Part shown: positions 59,220 to 64,000 of the stretch, one piece after another
Position numbering within the stretch: the stretch's first letter is position 1
How the letters are laid out: each line of letters begins with the position of its first letter
Origin: Hypericum androsaemum
Taxonomy: Eukaryota > Streptophyta > Magnoliopsida > Malpighiales > Hypericaceae
Reading direction: 5' to 3'
NCBI GenBank assembly: GCA_963995505.1
Contig: OZ023188.1
Span: forward strand, 13,901,912 to 13,965,911
Length of the DNA stretch: 64,000 bases
The notes under the pieces: model-generated
What the model saw: the letters and a program-made list of their open reading frames with translations, nothing else
Told to the model about the DNA's origin: nothing
Database searches by the model: none
Program-made: the position numbers and the translations under genes

Positions 59220-59390
59220 TCCACGTGCTCATTTTCATCTTACTTAGCATTTTCTTTTTATTTCATAATTTTCTCATATATATTTATATTACATCGAACT
59301 TTTATAGTTTGTTGTTGATTCTAAGTTGGGACCAATATTAAAATTTGATAATTACTCTATCGTAATAACTAATTATTGTATACATATTTA

Positions 59391-61325
59391 GTGACAAAAT
59401 GAAATTATTTTCATTTCAAACTAAAAAATGAAAACCTTCGTGTGATAATCTTTATAAAGTTATATATTTTTACTGTCCCAATGATTTTAGATGTTTCAAT
59501 AATGCTTATTCAACGGACAAATTTTTTTTACTGTAACAAAAATATATCAATCGGATTGTAACAATTTTCTTCTTAAAGTTTAAAAATCAAACAACGTCGC
59601 GTGAAGTAAATGAGACAATCAAGAGACCTTGCTGGGCGTATAGTTTGAAGAATTTTGGGTGATAATATTGAAATTATGTTGACCACTGACGTTAGTGGTG
59701 GGTCTGTCAGGAACTAAAAAGGGCTATTATTTCAAACTAGAAGTACCAAGAAAGGTTATTGAAAACAGTAAAGACTAAAAGGAAGTTTGCTCAAATACCA
59801 TGGACCATAGGATAATTTAATATTCTTTATTAGAGATATTTAATGAGAATGAAATGAAATAAAAATGACGCTTATCTTATAATTGATTAATGAGAAAAGT
59901 ACACTAAAATACTTTGTAGTTTTACCAATTATCACTTGGGTACTCTGTAATTTTAAAACCGTAAAATCGGTCCAACTTATTTAAATTTTTATCACTGACC
60001 GGTCCACAACTCCAGTTCTCCATTTTTAGACAAACTGACGCCTACGTGGAACGCCATGTGGTATAGACCCGGATTAGTCGTTGTTGACGTGTCAACGGAT
60101 AAATTACCAAATTAATACCGAATTTGTTTTAATTATTAAAAAAAAAACCATCTTTCTCCTCTCCTCATTCTTCCTTCGTCTCTCTCTCTCTCATCCTCCT
60201 CCGAGCATATGGATGATCATCTCCCTGTTATCTTGCTAAAGCAAATAGCAAAGCTGATAGGATGATGAGAATGGAGAGCATTCGACATTCATAAGGCTGC
60301 GTTTTAATTCCGATACAACTGAAGCAGAAACCCACTCCTCCTATTGGAATTGCTTTCAACCATGACCAAAAGTTATAGTTCAAAGCCAGCCAAATTAACT
60401 TCTTAAGATAAAGAGTCTAAGACCAGCTATACAACACTAACAAATCCAAGGCACCAACCGCATCAGCCATCACTTCTACTTCAGCGATCGACAGAGTGAT
60501 GGTCCTTGTAATCTTGCTTTCCACTTTCCCGGCACTCTGCCTTTGTATTGTATGTTAACTGTAGATTGTGTTCTTTAGTCGTGGTTAGAGCTTACGGTGG
60601 AGTAGCTTCAGAATGTTTGAGAAGTGCGCCAACTTGTCTAGTCAACTAGTCTATGGTGCTTTGCTCCTGTAGCCTACGTGTCAGCCATTTATTCGGGTTT
60701 TCCTGTGTCAACAGTTGGGTTGAGCATCCATCCTCTTGCCTTGAACGAACAATTTATTTGCAGGTCCGATTGGGCGTGGAGGTCCCTTTTGATCTATTAG
60801 GCATATTCTAAACCATGAGGTAAGCATTCTCTGATTATCAAGATCATCTAATGATGACTGCTTTCTATAAAGGCCAAAGCTTATTTAGAATCCTTCTTAA
60901 ATCTTCTTGTTACTAAAATTTTCTTATGGAATCTGCATATATCATCAAACGTGGCCAACATCCTATACTTTTATCATTTTCTTGCTTTATGTTTACAGCT
61001 TCAGTCTTTTGAAGTTGATGACATCAAGCAGGGCTACGAAAACAAGGGTTTCTTTTGAGGTTGATTTTGACAGAGCTGAGAGATTAGAGAAGATGCTGTC
61101 AAAGTAAATGTAAGCAGAGATCTTGTGTTCGATAAGTGACGATGGCTCATTGAACAAAATTAGACGTCATGACTCATGAGCAGCATCTAGTTACCAAACC
61201 CATTTAATTGCAAATTGCAATTACAACTCCTTGAAGAATAAGAATTCCATGTCTTCGTCTTTCTTCGAGATTTTACCGTCCTTGGTGAGTGGAAATGTTT
61301 AGATTACAAAGACCTGCATGATAAT
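59391..61325. other. Intergenic sequence with possible exon-like pieces
   Basis: Around 59890-60110 is a sequence typical of one Mutator-like TIR (ACTAAAATACTTTGTAGTTT), but no partner end is seen. Splice-like pieces at 60753-60820 and 61001-61107 (reading SFEVDFDRAERLEKMLSK) could be leftovers of a host gene; not enough to name. Confidence 0.4.
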
Positions 61326-61560
61326 TGTTGTTTCGGAGGGTTGGTGTACTTGATTAGGATCTTCGGCAGTCGAGGCAAGTGTTGGACACTTTCTCCGTAA
61401 GACGAGATTGCCCCGTATATTTCAGTGCGGTACGGACTTCGGCAATCGTCCCCAAGATACAACGACTGTTTAGGGCGTTTCCAAGAACGTTGCACACGTA
61501 TCTCGAAACTTTCGGGCGAACCCTTATATACCCAGAACTTTCGGACTCTTTTCTAAGTGA
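61326..61560 (-). repeat. Truncated copia LTR in inverted orientation next to plus-strand gag
   Basis: On the minus strand this reads TATA box (GGTATATAAGGG), then R/U5 matching 3089-3270 down to CCTCCGAAACA. It therefore points away from the plus-strand gag that follows at 61615, whereas in the left-end element the LTR and gag share orientation. The U3 upstream of the TATA box is missing. Confidence 0.75.
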
Positions 61561-61614
61561 AGAACGGGGGAAAGAAGAAGACAACAATCGTAAGACGAGA
61601 TTGTGTACTTGAAG

Positions 61615-64000
61615 ATGGCATCAACAAACTCAGCACCAGTGCCGGCGGTCCCGGGAACTGTCCACGCCGAAAGGCCAGCCAAGTTCAACGGTACCGAATT
61701 CAAGAGGTGGCAACAGAAGATGTTGTTCTACCTGACGACGCTCAACCTGGTCCGATTCTTGAAGGAAGAGGCTCCGAAGGTGGCGGAAAATGAGGCAGAT
61801 CAACAGAAGATCAACGCCCTCGATGCATGAAGTCACAGCGACTTCCTATGCCGGAACTACGTCCTGAATGGACTAGACGACACGCTCTACAACGTCTACG
61901 CGGAAGCCAAGACCGCTAAAGAGCTGTGGAGTTCACTCGAGAAGAAGTACAAAATGGAGGATGCCGGGACGAAGAAATTCATCGTCGGACGATTCCTCGA
62001 CTTCAAGATGGTGGACTCCAAGAAGGTCATCGACCAAGTGCAGGAGTTGCAGCTGATCCTTCACGAGATCCAAGCCGAAGGGATGCAACTCAGCGAGTCC
62101 TTCCAAGTAGCTGCGATGATCGAGAAGCTCCCCCCGCTCTGGAAGGATTTCAAAAGCTACCTCAAGCACAAGAGGAAGGACATGAGCCTAGAAGACCTAA
62201 TCGTGAGACTTAGGATCGAGGAAGACAACCGAAAGTCCGAAGTCAAGCAAGGTAAGGCCAATCCCGAGACCACCGTACACCTCGCCGAGGGAAAATGTAG
62301 CAAGAAGAGGAAGAAGTCCGGGGATAAGCAGGAGAAGCAAGAGCCCAAGAAGAAAAAGAAGATCAAGGGCGACTGCTACAACTGTGGCAAACCCGGACAC
62401 ATGGCTAAGCACTGTCGCCAGCCGAAGAAGGACGACCAAGAAAAGGCTAACCTGGCTGAAGATTTGTCCCAGATGGATCTGTCAGCCGTGGTGTTTGAAG
62501 TCAACCTGGTGGAGAATCCGAGAGAGTGGTTCGTGGACACTGGAGCTACCCGCCACGTCTGCTCGGACAAGGAGATGTTCTCGAACTATATTCCGATCAC
62601 CGGTCTAAAGCTGTTCATGGGAAACTCCGCAACATCCAAGATCGCCGGTCTGGGTAAGGTGGTCCTGAAGCTGACCTCAGGAAAGGAGCTGACCCTCAAG
62701 GATGTGCTGCATGTCCCGGACATCCGTAAGAACTTAGACTCTGGCTCACTGTTAAGCAAAGCAGGTCTTAAGCTTGTATTTGAGGCTGATAAGTTTGTAC
62801 TGACCAAAGCGGGTCAATTCATAGGAAAGGGTTATCTAGAAAGAGGACTGTTTAAGATAAATGTAATAACTGTACATCGCACCTTTAACGGTGAAAATAA
62901 AGTTAACGCTTCTTCTTACTTGGCCGAGTGTTCTAATTTATGGCATGATAGATTAGGACACGTAAATTTAAACTCGCTAAGAAAATTAGTAAGTTTAAAT
63001 TTATTACCGAATCTAGAGTTCAACCCATCTGATAAATGTGAAGTATGTGTGGAGGCTAAAATGACCAAAGCACCTTTCCATTCGGTGGAAAGAAGTACTA
63101 CGCCTTTAGAGTTAGTTCATACGGACACTTGCGATATGAAACACGTGCAAACTAAAGGCGGGAAGAAATACTTCATCACGTTTATCGATGACTGCACGAG
63201 ATACTGTTACATATATCTCCTAAAGGGCAAAGACGAAGCTCTTGATGCTTTTAAGAGATATAAGAATGAGGTTGAAAATCAACTCAGCGTGAAAATCAAA
63301 ATGATCCGAAGTGATCGAGGAGGAGAATATGTAGCCCCGTTTGAGGAACTCTGTCAAGAACATGGCATTATTCATCAGACGACTGCTCCATACTCACCTC
63401 AATCGAATGGCGTAGCTGAACGCAAAAATCAAACTCTTAAGGAGATGATGAACGCTATGTTGATTAGCTCGGGCTTACCCCAGAACATGTGGGGGGAAGC
63501 TGTGCTCTCAGCTAACCACATTTTAAACAAATTGCCACACAAGAAAAGGGATAAAACCCCATATGAACTATGGAAAGGAAGGAAGCCTTCCTACGGTTAC
63601 CTTAAAGTGTGGGGGTGCCTAGCAAAGGTCGAAGTACCTAAGCCTAAGCAGGTGCGAATAGGACCCAAGACCATTGATTGCATCTTTATCGGATATGTGC
63701 AAAATAGTAGTGCTTATCGATTCTTGGTGCATAAATCTGAAAACCCTGAGATAAACACGGGAATGGTCATAGAATCAAGGAACGTAACATTTTTTGAAGA
63801 TAGCTTTCCTAATAAGGAAAGAAAGGAAGCAAGTCCGAAGAAAAGGGCTCACGAGACTACGCAAGGGTCAAATCAGAAAGATGATGAACCTAGACGTAGT
63901 AAACGAACGAAGGTAACCAAATCTTTTGGTCCAGATTATCTAACCTATGCGTTAGAAAATGAACCCAGGACAATCCAAGAGGCATTGTCCAGTCCAGATG
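61615..64000 (+). pseudogene. Copia gag-protease-integrase polyprotein, one nonsense codon, incomplete at window edge
   Basis: A single frame from ATG 61615 runs to 64000 (795 codons) with one stop, TGA at 61828-61830. The left-end copy has tryptophan there, so this is a TGG-to-TGA change. Domains in order: gag ([27 protein letters not shown]), a CCHC knuckle [14 protein letters not shown] (62374-62415), protease [12 protein letters not shown] (about 62527), the integrase zinc region ([15 protein letters not shown]) and the integrase core with [22 protein letters not shown] and [11 protein letters not shown] linker rich in KKRAHE follows, and the start of the reverse transcriptase falls at the edge. 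Because the long frame ends at the edge, nothing is known about its RT. Confidence 0.92.

Larger units (their letters stand above)
56830..59390. repeat. Direct duplication (~460 bp); second copy split by ~1.05 kb
   Basis: 56830-57290 matches 57887-58165 (shared GTGAAAATAGAAATTTAAAG, GAATTGACG(A/G)AAGTC) and then 59220-59390 (shared CGAACTTTTATAGTTTGTT, TTAAAATTTGATAAT). The second copy is interrupted by unrelated sequence between. Non-coding. Confidence 0.75.
61326..64000 (+). mobile_element. Ty1/copia element, plus strand, runs off the window; 5' end rearranged
   Basis: Same family as the element at 1-3769. The leader CAATCGTAAGACGAGATTG precedes gag exactly as there, but its upstream neighbour is an inverted LTR piece rather than a normal 5' LTR. 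The coding region is open apart from one stop and continues past the window edge. Confidence 0.85.

Noticed and set aside
60753..61107. Two splice-like exons at the right end
   Set aside because: They are short, carry stops in most frames and show no family match; recorded only as a possibility in the intergenic entry.

Overview
This window is nuclear DNA from a flowering plant, most likely a eudicot. It has spliced genes with GT-AG introns, plant-type Ty1/copia, LINE, hAT-like and Mutator-like elements, an AT-rich intergenic background and plant-only gene families. I could not determine the species.

Real genes, left to right: TRM4/NSUN2-type tRNA cytosine-5 methyltransferase (14.3-20.4 kb, +, 15 coding exons); a plant-conserved C2-domain protein of unestablished function (25.5-30.9 kb, +, 19 coding exons); an intronless mitochondrial dicarboxylate carrier (36.9-37.9 kb, -); a tRNA-Ser(GCU) (49.85 kb, -); RLP24, a 60S-subunit assembly factor (52.4-53.6 kb, +, 4 exons); and a U12 minor-spliceosome snRNA gene with its own USE/TATA promoter (55.8-56.1 kb, +). 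Broken genes: an ITPK-like exon cut by a copia LTR (3.8-3.9 kb), an orphan OST48 first exon (4.6-4.8 kb), a MAPKKK-type kinase with an in-frame stop (6.7-7.9 kb), the start of a class III peroxidase (9.0-9.1 kb), and an unidentified first exon with a stop (57.4-57.7 kb).

The rest is mostly mobile DNA. Two relatives of one copia family sit at the two window ends in opposite orientation (1-3.8 kb and 61.3-64 kb). A short non-autonomous LTR element (4.9-6.4 kb) has a solo-LTR relative at 21.4 kb. A Mutator-like element is nested in a hAT-like foldback element (10.2-12.5 kb). Further TIR elements lie at 13.1, 20.9, 25.0, 32.3 and 51.2 kb. A full-length L1-type LINE with a perfect 16-bp target duplication fills 39.5-45.9 kb. 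A ~1 kb minisatellite (22.3-23.3 kb) shares its unit with repeats inside the TIR element at 20.9 kb.

The most unusual structural signal is a swapped-flank pattern. The 5-bp sequences flanking the short LTR element (TTATT left, CAATA right) reappear exchanged around its solo LTR (CAATA left, TTATT right). This means the 15-kb block carrying the kinase remnant and TRM4 lies between recombined LTRs, as expected for integration of a circular DNA or for a composite insertion. I found no defence, biosynthetic or other multi-gene system. The genes are unrelated housekeeping loci, apart from a loose shared theme of RNA and ribosome biology (TRM4, tRNA-Ser, U12, RLP24).
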